Origin: Sinorhizobium terangae
GTDB lineage: Bacteria; Pseudomonadota; Alphaproteobacteria; Rhizobiales; Rhizobiaceae
DNA: 64,000 bases
Assembly (NCBI RefSeq): GCF_029714365.1
Contig: NZ_CP121660.1
Coordinates: 620,001-684,000, forward strand
Reading direction: 5' to 3'
Shown here: one piece after another, positions 46,673-55,343 of the stretch
Layout of the letters: every line of letters starts with the position of its first letter
Position numbering within the stretch: the stretch's first letter is position 1
The notes under the pieces: model-generated
The model's input: only the letters and a program-made list of their open reading frames with translations
Database searches by the model: none
What the model was told of the DNA's origin: nothing
Made by a program: the position numbers and the translations under genes

Positions 46673-46848
46673 TCCGTGTCCTCGTCAAAGGCCACAGGTT
46701 TGCTGGAGTCGACCCCGCGAAGCGAGCCCCATCCGCCGTCATCCACCCTCGTTTTTGCGCTGCCTGGACGGCCGCGTCGCGCAGCCGCCGTCTTCTTGAC
46801 CGCTGCGTCCACCAGTTTGCGCTGCTCGATCGCAGATGATCCGCGACG
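46669..46848 (-). pseudogene. TniA transposase C-terminal fragment
   Basis: In the minus-strand frame ending at 46669 the sequence reads 'EQRKLVDAAVKKTAAARRG' and 'RVDDGGWGSLRGVDSS', a plausible C-terminus of a TniA/Mu-type integrase, overlapping the tniB start by four bases as in intact elements. The catalytic DDE core is missing: upstream of about 46848 the sequence belongs to a LysR gene. Confidence 0.6.
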
Positions 46849-47465
46849 TGGCGTTCTCGTGCTTTATGGTGCGGTAGCACACGTCGTCGGGTCTTTGCCG
46901 CTGCGACGCTGCGGGAATGACGCACAAGCTCACCCCGGCCGCCACGATACCCAATGCAGTTTGAATTTCGCGGACCTCTTCCACGCTTCCTTGAGAAATG
47001 CCTAGCTCGGTCAACATCTTGAGGATCTCGTCCGCAAAGCTCGGCCGTGGAGCCGACGGATAGACGACCAGCGGTTGCCCTCGAGTTCGGCACGGGCGAT
47101 CGGTTCGGTGGAAAGCGATTTCGGGTGTCCGTTGGGGAAGGCGACGACCAGCCGTTCCTCTCGCGACGTCAGCCTCTCAATCTCGCTATCATTGAATCGG
47201 ACCCTGCCGAAGCCGACATCGATCCGCCTTTCCTTGAGAGCGGTGACCTGTTCGGTCGACACCATTTCCCGGATCTCGATGTACAGATCGGGCCAACGTC
47301 CGCGCATTCGACGGACGAGGTCCGGGATGCCGCCATAAAGCGTCGAGCCCACTGCCGGGACCACCGTTGGCCGATCCGACCGCCGGCTCAGAGCGAGTGC
47401 GCTGAGAAAATCCGCCGCGACACACCGCCTGTCCCGGCGAAGCGCCGTGCCCGCGGATAAGCCGG
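46845..47465 (-). pseudogene. LysR-family regulator, truncated both ends and frameshifted
   Basis: Two frames give the effector domain of a LysR regulator of the CatR/CbnR kind: 'DFLSALALSRR', 'PDLVRRMRGRWPDLYIEIRE', 'ALKERRIDVGFGRV', then after a shift near 47015 'VREIQTALGIVAAGVSLCVIPAA' and 'DDVCYRTIKHENATSRI'. The helix-turn-helix end is gone; the break lies close to the dispersed motif at 47491. The C-terminus is cut at about 46845 where TniA begins. Confidence 0.8.
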
Positions 47466-47490
47466 CGCGTCGGGCAGCGTGGCTGGGCTA

Positions 47491-47520
47491 AGAAATCGCA
47501 TAAAGTATCAACAGGAACCG
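47491..47520 (+). repeat. Dispersed motif, site E
   Basis: AGAAATCGCATAAAGTATC followed by AACAGGAACCG. It carries two changes from the consensus and shares its left flank with site C. It lies at the truncated 5' end of the LysR pseudogene. Confidence 0.65.
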
Positions 47521-47603
47521 CAAAGAATGACAGGACTACGGCCGACGCGACTAGGCCTCGATCGCCCGGCGGTGCCGTTCCACCGGTGCCCGAAAACCTA
47601 GCC

Positions 47604-49433
47604 TTATCGCTGATGCACATAAGTGCCGGGCGCATCGTCGATCGGGGGATATCTCTTGGGAACGCCGAGGACCGGCGGTGCCACCCGTTCCGGCGCTGAA
47701 TGGCCGGCGAGCCACTCGACCCAGTCCGGCCACCATGAGCCGTCCTTCGATGTGGCTGCCGCGGCCCATTCGTCCGCGCTGACGCTGGGATCGCCCTCAC
47801 GTGACAATGCGATGCGAAAACCTCGCCCGGGATGGTCTGGCTCCGAGACGATGCCGGCATTGTGGCCCCCGCTTGTCAGCACAAAAGTGACGTCGGTGTC
47901 GGTGAGATAATGTATCTTGTACACGGAACGCCACGGTGCGACGTGGTCTCGCTCCGTCCCAACGACGAACATCGGAAGGCGGATGTTCTGGAGGTGAGCC
48001 GGTCGTCCGTCAACGATGAAACGGCCGGCGGCAAGTTCGTTGTCGAGATAGAGACGCTGCAGATATTCCGCATGCATCCTGTAGGGCATGTGGGTCGGGT
48101 CCGCGTTCCACGCCATAAGATCGGTCATCGGGGTGCGTTTACCGATCAGATAGTCGTGGACAAGGCGCGACCACACGAGATCGTTGGTGCGCAGCAGTTG
48201 AAATGCCCCCGCCATCTGATCGGCAGAAAGACAGCCACTATGCCACATCATGCTGTCGAGAAAATGCAGCTGGCTGTGATCGATGAACAACGCCAATTCG
48301 CCAGGTTCGGAGAAGTCCGTCTGAGCGGCAAACAGCGTGACCGACGCCAAACGCTGGTCCTCGGTGCGCGCCAGCGCGGCCGCCGTGATCGCTAGAAGCG
48401 TCCCTCCCAGGCAGTAGCCCGTTGCGTGGATCTTGCGTTCAGGAACGATGGCGCTGACGGCATCAAGCGCGGCCAGGATTCCCAGTCTCCGGTAATCGTC
48501 GAGAGTAAGGTCGCGGTCCCTCGCGGTGGGATTGCGCCAGGAAATGCAGAAGACGGTGTGGCCCCGCGCCACGAGATAGCCGATCAGGGAATTATGCGGT
48601 GAAAGGTCGAGGATGTAGTATTTCATGATCCAGGCCGGCACGATCAGGATCGGCTCGGCCAGGACGTCCTTCGTCGCGGGCGCATACTGGATCAGCTCGA
48701 TCAGGTGGTTTCGGTAGACGACCTTTCCAGACGTGGCCGCGACATCGTGTCCTACGCGGAACGCTTCCGTCCCGACCGGAGGTTGCCTCATGGCCATCCG
48801 GCCGACGTCTTCGAGCCAGTTGCGGAATCCCTGCGCGAAGTTCGCCCCGCCCGTCTCCATTGCCTTGTGGATCACTTCCGGGTTGGCAAAGGGAATGTTG
48901 GACGGCGAGAACATGTCCAGCAACTGGCGCGCGGTGAAGGAGACGACATCCTCGTGGTGCGGTGTCATGCCCGGGACGTTGCGCGTAACATTGTGCCACC
49001 ACTGCTGGCACAGCAAGAAAGCCTGCGCCCAGATTGTGTAGGGTTGCTTTTGCCAACCCTCCGCACGAAACCGGTTGTCTCCCGGCAGCGCCTCGATGCA
49101 GGGTGTCGCGTCCGGACGCGTCGCGGCTGCAGCCATGTAAGTCAGCAGAAGGCCCCAATTCTGCCCTGCCTTATCGGCGAGTTCCATGCGCTTCCCCGGA
49201 GCCGATGCGAGATGGATCGACCAGTCGAAATAGGCGAGCATCAATGCGGCAGGTGAAAGACCTCCGGTCGCCATTGCACTCAGAGCCTCACGCATCCGAT
49301 CGATCGCCCGGAATGCTTCGCCGCCCGCGTCCTCGTCTTCGTATGGCAGCGCCGACTGAGCCGTTATCGAGCTGGCGGACCCTGCTTTCCTCGCGCGGGC
49401 TGCGGCCAAAACTGGTCTTTCAGGCGTCTTCAT
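47604..49433 (-). CDS. phaC: Polyhydroxyalkanoate synthase (PhaC)
   Basis: A 609-residue PHA synthase polymerising hydroxyacyl-CoA into storage polyester. The lipase-like box is 'GYCLGG' with nucleophile Cys341; 'CISWRNPTARD' and the C-terminal 'SGGHNAGIV' (catalytic His) are present. I start at ATG 49433; the frame is open to 49505. It stands apart from phaAB, so it may be a second synthase of the strain. Intact in an otherwise decayed region. The 286 bases upstream (49434-49719) hold no recognised gene. Confidence 0.9.
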   Translation of the reverse strand: MKTPERPVLAAARARKAGSASSITAQSALPYEDEDAGGEAFRAIDRMREALSAMATGGLSPAALMLAYFDWSIHLASAPGKRMELADKAGQNWGLLLTYMAAAATRPDATPCIEALPGDNRFRAEGWQKQPYTIWAQAFLLCQQWWHNVTRNVPGMTPHHEDVVSFTARQLLDMFSPSNIPFANPEVIHKAMETGGANFAQGFRNWLEDVGRMAMRQPPVGTEAFRVGHDVAATSGKVVYRNHLIELIQYAPATKDVLAEPILIVPAWIMKYYILDLSPHNSLIGYLVARGHTVFCISWRNPTARDRDLTLDDYRRLGILAALDAVSAIVPERKIHATGYCLGGTLLAITAAALARTEDQRLASVTLFAAQTDFSEPGELALFIDHSQLHFLDSMMWHSGCLSADQMAGAFQLLRTNDLVWSRLVHDYLIGKRTPMTDLMAWNADPTHMPYRMHAEYLQRLYLDNELAAGRFIVDGRPAHLQNIRLPMFVVGTERDHVAPWRSVYKIHYLTDTDVTFVLTSGGHNAGIVSEPDHPGRGFRIALSREGDPSVSADEWAAAATSKDGSWWPDWVEWLAGHSAPERVAPPVLGVPKRYPPIDDAPGTYVHQR

Positions 49434-49719
49434 TGCGAAACTCCATTCAGCCTTGCTGCGCAGTCGTTCACGCCGATTTAATGCCCGATCGCCGACGGGG
49501 ATCAACGAAGTGTCGTCGATCGGAGCAGCAGACGGAAGCTACCATTTATGATGGTGCGCTGCTTGTCAGTTCTGGGCAAGTAAGGCCTTTCGGCATTCCG
49601 AAGCGCAGGTCCGCCTTGCGCTGGAGGAGGTACATCAACTTCCCCAGAAGAGCTCTCATCCCGAAAACACGTCGGTGTTCGGGAGGCGCGCCGCGCTGTC
49701 TGGCTATCGTGCGAATGGT

Positions 49720-50535
49720 TCAGAAGCGAAATCGAACGAGGCGCCCCATACGATAGGGGGTTAGGATCATGCTGAAGAGCTGCAGCGCGATCTGGACGGG
49801 CGGTGACATCCGCGCCATCTGTCCGATGTCCCAATCCGAACGATCCTCGATGAGCTTTAGCCCCGAAACCCGCCGTTCTATCTCTGCCGGGTCGTCGAGC
49901 GCCCAATGGAGACAGGCACCGGTGGCGCGGATTGCCGGATTGAAGCGCAGCAGTCGGATCGCGAAGCTGCTATAGGCATCGAAGGCTATCTCGCCCGAGG
50001 GAAAGTGGCCGGCGATCCGCCGCAAAACCTGTGAAACTTGCCGTTCCTTCAGATAAGGCAGAACGCCCTCGGCGACGATCATGGCCGGCCTGTCGGAAGG
50101 AAGGTTCGCAATCCACCCGCGCTGAACGATCGAGCCGGCAACCATCGTGCAGCCCGCACGGTCCGGGTAGATCTGCTGACGCAAGGAGATGACGTCCGGG
50201 AAATCCACTTCGAACCAGCGAACCCCCGGCCCAGGATTTATCCGGAAGATGCGACTATCGAGACCACAGCCGAGATGGACAACAGTCGTCTCCGGGCAGT
50301 GCTGAAGGAATGCCTCTGTCCAGCGATCAAGCATATAGGCGCGCAACGCGATGCCGATGGCCATGTCCTGACCAACTTTAAGGTGCCGACCGTCCTGATC
50401 GATACGGTGCAATGCGTCTGCGGCAAAGCGGTCGCGCAGCAGCGAATCCGGCATGGCGTTTTCGGCTGCCTTGGCTTGGAGCGTGATCAGCAGGGTTTCC
50501 CTTGCGCCGGTGAGGCGGATTTGCTCCGATTGCAT
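49720..50535 (-). CDS. SAM-dependent O-methyltransferase (LCMT-like)
   Basis: A 271-residue class I methyltransferase of the leucine carboxyl methyltransferase-like group. 'VVHLGCGLDSRIFRI' is the SAM-binding loop, 'WFEVDFPDVISLR' follows, then 'MIVAEGVLPYL'. Such proteins methylate small acids or polyketide-like substrates; the target here is unknown. ATG 50535 has GGAG upstream. Same strand as phaC, separated by 286 bases. The 368 bases upstream to 50903 hold no recognised gene. Confidence 0.82.
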   Translation of the reverse strand: MQSEQIRLTGARETLLITLQAKAAENAMPDSLLRDRFAADALHRIDQDGRHLKVGQDMAIGIALRAYMLDRWTEAFLQHCPETTVVHLGCGLDSRIFRINPGPGVRWFEVDFPDVISLRQQIYPDRAGCTMVAGSIVQRGWIANLPSDRPAMIVAEGVLPYLKERQVSQVLRRIAGHFPSGEIAFDAYSSFAIRLLRFNPAIRATGACLHWALDDPAEIERRVSGLKLIEDRSDWDIGQMARMSPPVQIALQLFSMILTPYRMGRLVRFRF

Positions 50536-50903
50536 GGCTTTCTCCAAGGTGCCCGGCATCAGGAGCGTACTCTCTCTGTCGCATCCGCAGCAACGGTTTC
50601 TTATCCGCAACATCAATCAAGCTATCGTGCGGGGCAGCAGCCAAATCTGCCGCGTAGCACCGATGAGCGCCTGGTGGCGACAGTGAGGAGGCGGACAGGC
50701 GGTCCCTCCCCGATACTCTGGAGCGACTGCCAGATTTCGAAAGGCACCGCAGCGCCTCTTGGGATCCGTTAGCGCAGCGCTCGGAGCGCGTGAGTCTGCA
50801 CGGAACGAACCGCGACCATCGCGGTTCGGAGGAAGGTTGCAGTTTTGCAAGTCTCCCGACCGGATGGCGCCTTGCCTGCTCACTTGCGAGCGGAGAAATT
50901 ACG

Positions 50904-51182
50904 ATGGCGCGCAGTACCAACCAAAAGCTGATGAAGGCGAGCGACATTCCAGCCTTCGTGGATGACGTCATCGAGGCCGGATGCGATATCTGCGCCGTTG
51001 GCCGCGACAAATACGTGATTGGACATACCGACCTGCCACCGGGCGCCTATGAGAAGAAGAGGCGCATGTTAGACAGGATCGAAGAAGCGTATGGCGATCG
51101 TGATTTCCTCAAGGTCGAGATTGTCGCTTACCTGCGATCAATTGGCCGATTTGTCGACGTCGGGACAGACGGATCTGAATAG
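50904..51182 (+). CDS. Conserved small hypothetical protein
   Basis: A 92-residue protein, 'MARSTNQKLMKASDIPAFVDDVIEAGC' region, charged and without membrane segments. CGGAGAAA sits upstream of ATG 50904. I do not recognise a family; it looks like the short cytosolic proteins found near stress or envelope genes in rhizobia. The next small frame (51197) follows after 14 bases and may be co-transcribed. Confidence 0.6.
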   Translation: MARSTNQKLMKASDIPAFVDDVIEAGCDICAVGRDKYVIGHTDLPPGAYEKKRRMLDRIEEAYGDRDFLKVEIVAYLRSIGRFVDVGTDGSE

Positions 51183-51196
51183 AAGGTCTCGCCGGG

Positions 51197-51331
51197 ATGC
51201 CCATGTCGGGCGAGAACATCTGCCGCCGCTGCTCCGGAACAGGCAAGCTCGACGGCGAAGCATGCCCAGACTGAGGCGGGACGGTAAAGGTGATCACTCC
51301 GATTGGTGGCGCGCCGGGTAAGGTGTCTTGA
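51197..51331 (+). pseudogene. Small DnaJ-type zinc-finger protein with nonsense mutation
   Basis: Frame 'MPMSGENICRRCSGTGKLDG' then 'EACPD' reaches TGA at 51272-51274 exactly where a second CxxC cysteine (TGC or TGT) is expected; reading on gives 'GGTVKVITPIGGAPG' with a stop at 51329-51331. The intact protein would hold CRRC and CPDC pairs and a GTGK repeat, as in the DnaJ central domain. One base change truncates it. No gene is recognised between 51332 and 51739. Confidence 0.65.
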
Positions 51332-51739
51332 GGTGGAATGGCGCCTTGAAGTGTGCGATGCCATTTCCGGGATGCCCTCCCGCGGCGGATAAGCGAGCGC
51401 GCCCAGCGTTCCGTGCGCTTGGGCAGTGCCCCCGGTTCGCTGAGTCGATTTCGGGTGCGTGAGGCTTGGCGACGCCGACTGGATACCTGCGCGCTGAAGC
51501 CCATTGCCGCTGCGCGCGATGCCGAGTATCGGCGCAATGGGTACCCGCTGCATTTCTGCTAGCCGGTGTTGAGGACTCTCTCAGAGGACCGCGAGAGGCG
51601 CTCGCGATCTTCTGATGAGCCCAACCAGCTGAGGTGACTATCACGGATATTTCATTGTGCAGCGCAGCAACAATCCGGGGCTAGCCACGTTGTTACTCGG
51701 GCGCGCAGCCCTACCGCTGATGCAAGGAGATATCCATTC

Positions 51740-52777
51740 ATGAGAACCCTATCCGTTATCCTTCCAAGAATTACGCGGCCCAGTACGGGCAAGGCGGCGC
51801 ACCTGCACTCCGGCAACAGGCTTTCCACACTAACGAATTTCGGGTCGAACCCAGGTAAGTTGAAAGCCAGATATTATCTGCCGCCGAACCTGGCAAAGAG
51901 ACCGGCGCTCGTCGTCGCTGTGCACGGATGCACACAGATTCCAGCCGATTACGATGTCTGTTCCGGCTGGTCGAAACTGGCCGAGAGGCATGGCTTCGCG
52001 CTGCTTTACCCGCAGCAGGTGCGCGACAATAACGGCAATCTCTGCTTCAACTGGTTCTTGCCTGGCGATATCCGGCGCGAAGCGGGCGAGGCTCTTTCCA
52101 TTCGGCAAATGATCCAGACGATGTGCTCGAGGCACAAGATCGCCGGTGAAAAAATTTATGTGACGGGACTGTCCGCCGGTGGCGCAATGGCGAATGTCTT
52201 GCTTTCGACCTATCCCGAGGTTTTCGCTGGCGGAGCGATCATTGCCGGGCTCCCATACGCAACCGCGCTGACCCTCTCGCAGGCATTCGAGCGGATGCGC
52301 GGGCACGGCATGCCGTCGACGCGAGAACTGCGCGCCAAAGTTCTGTCGGCATCCAGCCATACGGGACCATGGCCGACAATCTCCGTCTGGCATGGAACGA
52401 GGGACAGCACTGTTGCCGAAGTGAACGCGCGCGCAATCGTCGAACAGTGGCGCGGCGTGCATGGCTTGGGCGAGGCGCCGACGGTCACTGAAACGATAGA
52501 CGGGCAGACGCGCAAGGTCTGGAAGGACAATGACGGACGGCAGGTCGTCACTCTCTATAGCATCGAAGGCATGGGGCACGGGCTGCCGCTTGATCTGGCG
52601 AGTGGCTATGGAAAGCGCGGTCCCTACATGCTCGACGTTGGTATATCGTCAACCGCCCATATTGCCTATTCATGGGGATTGACGCGAAAACTGACGAGAG
52701 ACCGACGTGACGAGGCAAAGCCGACGCATCCACTCTACATGCGGATCGTTCACGCTCGGCTCAGAACAAAATCCTGA
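51740..52777 (+). CDS. PHB depolymerase-family esterase
   Basis: A 345-residue alpha/beta hydrolase of the short-chain PHA depolymerase/LpqC group. 'VVAVHGCTQ' (oxyanion), nucleophile Ser in 'VTGLSAGGAMANVLL', an Asp in 'WHGTRDSTV' and His in 'GMGHGLPL' form the triad. AAGGAGATAT precedes ATG 51740. With phaC 2 kb away it may take part in polyester turnover, although no strong export signal is visible. Convergent with the next gene, stops only three bases apart. Confidence 0.85.
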   Translation: MRTLSVILPRITRPSTGKAAHLHSGNRLSTLTNFGSNPGKLKARYYLPPNLAKRPALVVAVHGCTQIPADYDVCSGWSKLAERHGFALLYPQQVRDNNGNLCFNWFLPGDIRREAGEALSIRQMIQTMCSRHKIAGEKIYVTGLSAGGAMANVLLSTYPEVFAGGAIIAGLPYATALTLSQAFERMRGHGMPSTRELRAKVLSASSHTGPWPTISVWHGTRDSTVAEVNARAIVEQWRGVHGLGEAPTVTETIDGQTRKVWKDNDGRQVVTLYSIEGMGHGLPLDLASGYGKRGPYMLDVGISSTAHIAYSWGLTRKLTRDRRDEAKPTHPLYMRIVHARLRTKS

Positions 52778-52780
52778 AAG

Positions 52781-53044
52781 TCATCGCCGACGCTCTTCGA
52801 TCGGCCGGGCTGATGCCGAAACAGACTCCGTCTGATTTTCTGGCCTCTGATACTGCGGTGACCACCCGCGCGCGAGCCCGCGGCTCATGAACTGCTCAGC
52901 GACTGCAAGCTGCTCGCGCAGATGCTTGCAGTCGAGCAGCAGTGTGGCGATCGCTGCGCGCGGATCTTCATCGTGCCAGGCGAGGGCGGCTTCGACCTCC
53001 CAATCGAGATCGGCGCTCTTCGCCTTTATTTCTGGGGCGGTCAT
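52781..53044 (-). CDS. Small hypothetical protein
   Basis: An 87-residue acidic protein starting 'MTAPEIKAKSADLDWEVEAALAWHD' region and containing 'ATLLLDCKHLREQLAVAEQFMSRG', a helical heptad-like stretch. No recognised family. It overlaps the upstream small gene by four bases (ATGA-type), which supports both being real and co-translated. Confidence 0.6.
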   Translation of the reverse strand: MTAPEIKAKSADLDWEVEAALAWHDEDPRAAIATLLLDCKHLREQLAVAEQFMSRGLARGWSPQYQRPENQTESVSASARPIEERRR

Positions 53045-53211
53045 TGTAATTTCAGGCTTAGCTGGATGCTGCGTTGGGGGATCGTCAAGGGTTTGCCGGT
53101 CTCAATCCGCCCAACCACCTCCTTGCGCCGCGCTGCCTCGCGCTCTCTTTTTGCGCGCAAAGCCGCCACGATGGAGTGAGCGCGCTCGATCACGTCTTCC
53201 GCATTGGTCAT
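53041..53211 (-). CDS. Small hypothetical protein
   Basis: A 56-residue basic protein, 'MTNAEDVIERAHSIVAALRAKRER' region followed by 'RIETGKPLTIPQRSI'. ATG 53211 has GAGG upstream on the minus strand; the frame is open to 53247. Function unknown; translationally coupled to the next gene. Confidence 0.55.
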   Translation of the reverse strand: MTNAEDVIERAHSIVAALRAKREREAARRKEVVGRIETGKPLTIPQRSIQLSLKLQ

Positions 53212-53839
53212 GAGAACCTCATTCTTCTCATCTGCCAATGACGTCAAGGGCTAACACTCCCCGGCATTTGAGGCGCCGGAGGAGCTCGTCGCCCATCAGG
53301 CCCTCATGCAAGGAACGGAAGCCTGGCAATTCATGGACGGCGAAAAGATCATTACCGGGGGCGCTTCAAGGCCGACAACGCCCGGGCTCTCCCCGCCGCC
53401 GCATTGGCTGGGGGTAGCTTGGATCCCCGATGGCGTGACCCGTGAATATGCAGCATCCGGCGCGCTGGTTCCGGTCATGACACGCTATCCACCACCTCTG
53501 CCGGCATATATGTCATCCGCCCGTCGGGGCAGCATCCCGCAAAGAAGATACGTGTCTCACAGAAATGCTGATCGAGTGTTTCGAGGAGGCTCCGACCCCT
53601 GTGGGCGTCGGTCGCTCCGCGATGTCAGGGCCTAAAATCGCCGTGAAACCAAACTGAGATCAAGAAGGCTCCAAATCTGCAAGGTAATGCTCTCTTTGAA
53701 TATCCTCTTCCTACAGGAAAACCCATGACGCACGCGTCGAGGGCTCGAAGGATTAAACTAGGGGCCTGGGGAGGCAAACTAGTCGTGACTGAAGCCCCCG
53801 CCACCAGTAGAGGGAGAGGACTTCCGGTTTGAAAGTTCG
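53212..53839. other. Intergenic region without recognisable gene
   Basis: One plus-strand frame (53306-53635) is open but proline-rich and unlike any family; I do not call it. No RNA gene or clear promoter is seen. Confidence 0.5.
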
Positions 53840-54275
53840 TTAAGAGCCACGCAAGCCCTGCAAAGGCCTACGCCGCTCGTACGTCACGCGCCAGCCTTCG
53901 GGTGCATTTGTCGGCGTGATCACCAACTGGTCTTCCGTCACTTCAAAATTCCGCTCGAGCCGTTGTCCGATAAGGTTGCGAACGAGCGATGAACACACCG
54001 TGATGGCAAACGTCTTTTTCGCTTGGTCGATTTCGACCGGGCCATAATAGGCCTCATAGCCATTTGCCATGCAAGGCGTCGGCTCCGCCGCAGCGTCCGG
54101 GTTCATGGCCTGCACGGATAGTGTGCCGCTTTTCGAGAGGATCACCTGTCCGGAATACGGAATCTGTTCTGTCTGCCGCTCGCGTCGGTGACCTGAAGGG
54201 AGGTCATGTTCCACGCACCAACGAACCCTTTTCGTCGTTGGCGAGGGCCGGGGACAACACGGCCATAAGCTCACA
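53840..54275 (-). pseudogene. Secreted lipocalin-like protein, frameshifted and truncated by IS remnant
   Basis: The C-terminal frame (to 53840) reads 'QIPYSGQVILSKSGTLS', 'ANGYEAYYGPVEID', 'LVRNLIGQRLERNFEV' and 'LVITPT', matching the lipocalin-like (PF13924-type) barrel. Two upstream frames supply 'GAWNMTSLQVTDASGRQ' and a signal-like 'ELMAVLSPALANDEKG', so at least two frameshifts have occurred. The 5' end stops at the IS110 right-end remnant at 54271. Confidence 0.65.
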
Positions 54276-54329
54276 AGGGATTGACGCAACGCCCGTTGCA
54301 GAAGATCGCATAATGTATCGGCTGGAATG
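54271..54329 (+). mobile_element. Solo IS110 right-end remnant with dispersed motif, site F
   Basis: ACAAGGGATTGACGCAACGC and CCGTTGCAGAAGATCGCATA continue into ATGTATC, the last 49 bases or so of the element at 1-350, with no transposase attached. It marks a past insertion or deletion that removed the rest and abuts the lipocalin pseudogene. Confidence 0.75.
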
Positions 54330-54355
54330 TGCCGTACTTGGGGGACAGGGTCAGG

Positions 54356-54655
54356 CTATGCTGCGCTATCGATTTCCGGGATCAACTCCAGTTCGCGATG
54401 AAGTGCTATTTCCTCTGTCTTGAGGTTGAAGCTGGTCTGCATGTTCATCCAAAACTCCGGCGTTGTGCGGAAGTATTTGGCGAGGCGCAAAGCGGTATCC
54501 GTCGTTATCGGTGTTTGCTCCGCCGCTATGCGTTCGATGCGGGTGCGAGGAACATTGAGCTTTTTCGCCAGTGCACCAGCGCTCATGTTAAGGGGACGTA
54601 GGTACTCCTCGCGTAGGATTTCGCCCGGATGGACCGGCGGAAGGATATGGGTCAT
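54356..54655 (-). CDS. higA: HigA-family antitoxin
   Basis: A 99-residue XRE-type antitoxin from ATG 54655 (GGGAG upstream): 'HPGEILREEYLRPLNMSAGAL', HTH 'ALAKKLNVPRTRIERIAAEQ', and 'EFWMNMQTSFNLKTEE', the standard HigA pattern. It lies 29 bases downstream of the broken higB on the same strand, the usual toxin-first order. Intact while its toxin is not. Confidence 0.9.
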   Translation of the reverse strand: MTHILPPVHPGEILREEYLRPLNMSAGALAKKLNVPRTRIERIAAEQTPITTDTALRLAKYFRTTPEFWMNMQTSFNLKTEEIALHRELELIPEIDSAA

Positions 54656-54684
54656 CTCAAGCTCCCTGTGCCACGATTGGCGTT

Positions 54685-54965
54685 TAATGGTAGTCAACTA
54701 TTTCGACGTCTTCGATACCGGCATCTGTCCATACGAAGCATATACGCCACTGATCATTGATCCGGATCGAGTGTTGGCCTTCTCTATCGCCCTTCAGCGC
54801 TTCAAGTCGATTTCCCGGAGGGGAACGCAGGTCGTCAAGAGCGGCAGCACTTTCAGGATCGTCAATTTACGAACGGCCGACCTCACGATGTCTGAAGGAA
54901 AGCCTTTTGGTGCTTTGCCGCGCGCAACGGCTTCGGTTTTGGCGTCCTTAAATGACCTGATCACG
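54685..54965 (-). pseudogene. higB: HigB-family toxin, frameshifted
   Basis: From GTG 54965 the frame reads '[34 protein letters not shown]', then departs from the family; the correct continuation '[20 protein letters not shown]' and '[15 protein letters not shown]' to 'VEIVDYH' is in the next frame, stop at 54685. The span of 281 bases is not a multiple of three. A single-base deletion near 54855 explains it, so no ribosome-dependent mRNA endonuclease can be made. Confidence 0.85.
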
Positions 54966-55343
54966 TCCGGCTTTTTATGCTTGTATCATATGGTGATACT
55001 GGTGAAAGTCAACCAATATGTATCATTGCACGATACAGATTCGCAATCGCGATCCTTTTTACGCCATCCGAAAATGGCCGATCTTCGGTTCGATACCGTT
55101 GTTCAAGGCGAGGGATAGGAGCCGACATCTCGGGTGGCGGCGTATCGTCGGCTTCCGGTCGTCTCAGTCGGGTGGAAAACTTGGAGAGCAACCCAACGAG
55201 TGACAGCAATCCGCGCGAGAAGCCGACATTTCCCCACCCCCGCCTTGAAGAGTCGAACTGTCGCGCTGGCGACTCGCATGCTGAACAGTGGCCTTGAGGA
55301 GGGGCCGGGGCTTCATCGATTTGCATAAAAAACGCCGTTGAGC
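54966..55343. other. Intergenic region with relic shared with 44.6 kb
   Basis: No gene recognised. Segment 55110-55172 ('TTCAAGGCGAGGGATAGGAG', 'TTCCGGTCGTCTCAGTCGGG') is the diverged counterpart of 44597-44672. Confidence 0.5.

Noticed and set aside
53306..53635. Possible 109-residue proline-rich protein
   Set aside because: No good ribosome site, unusual composition and no related sequence recognised.
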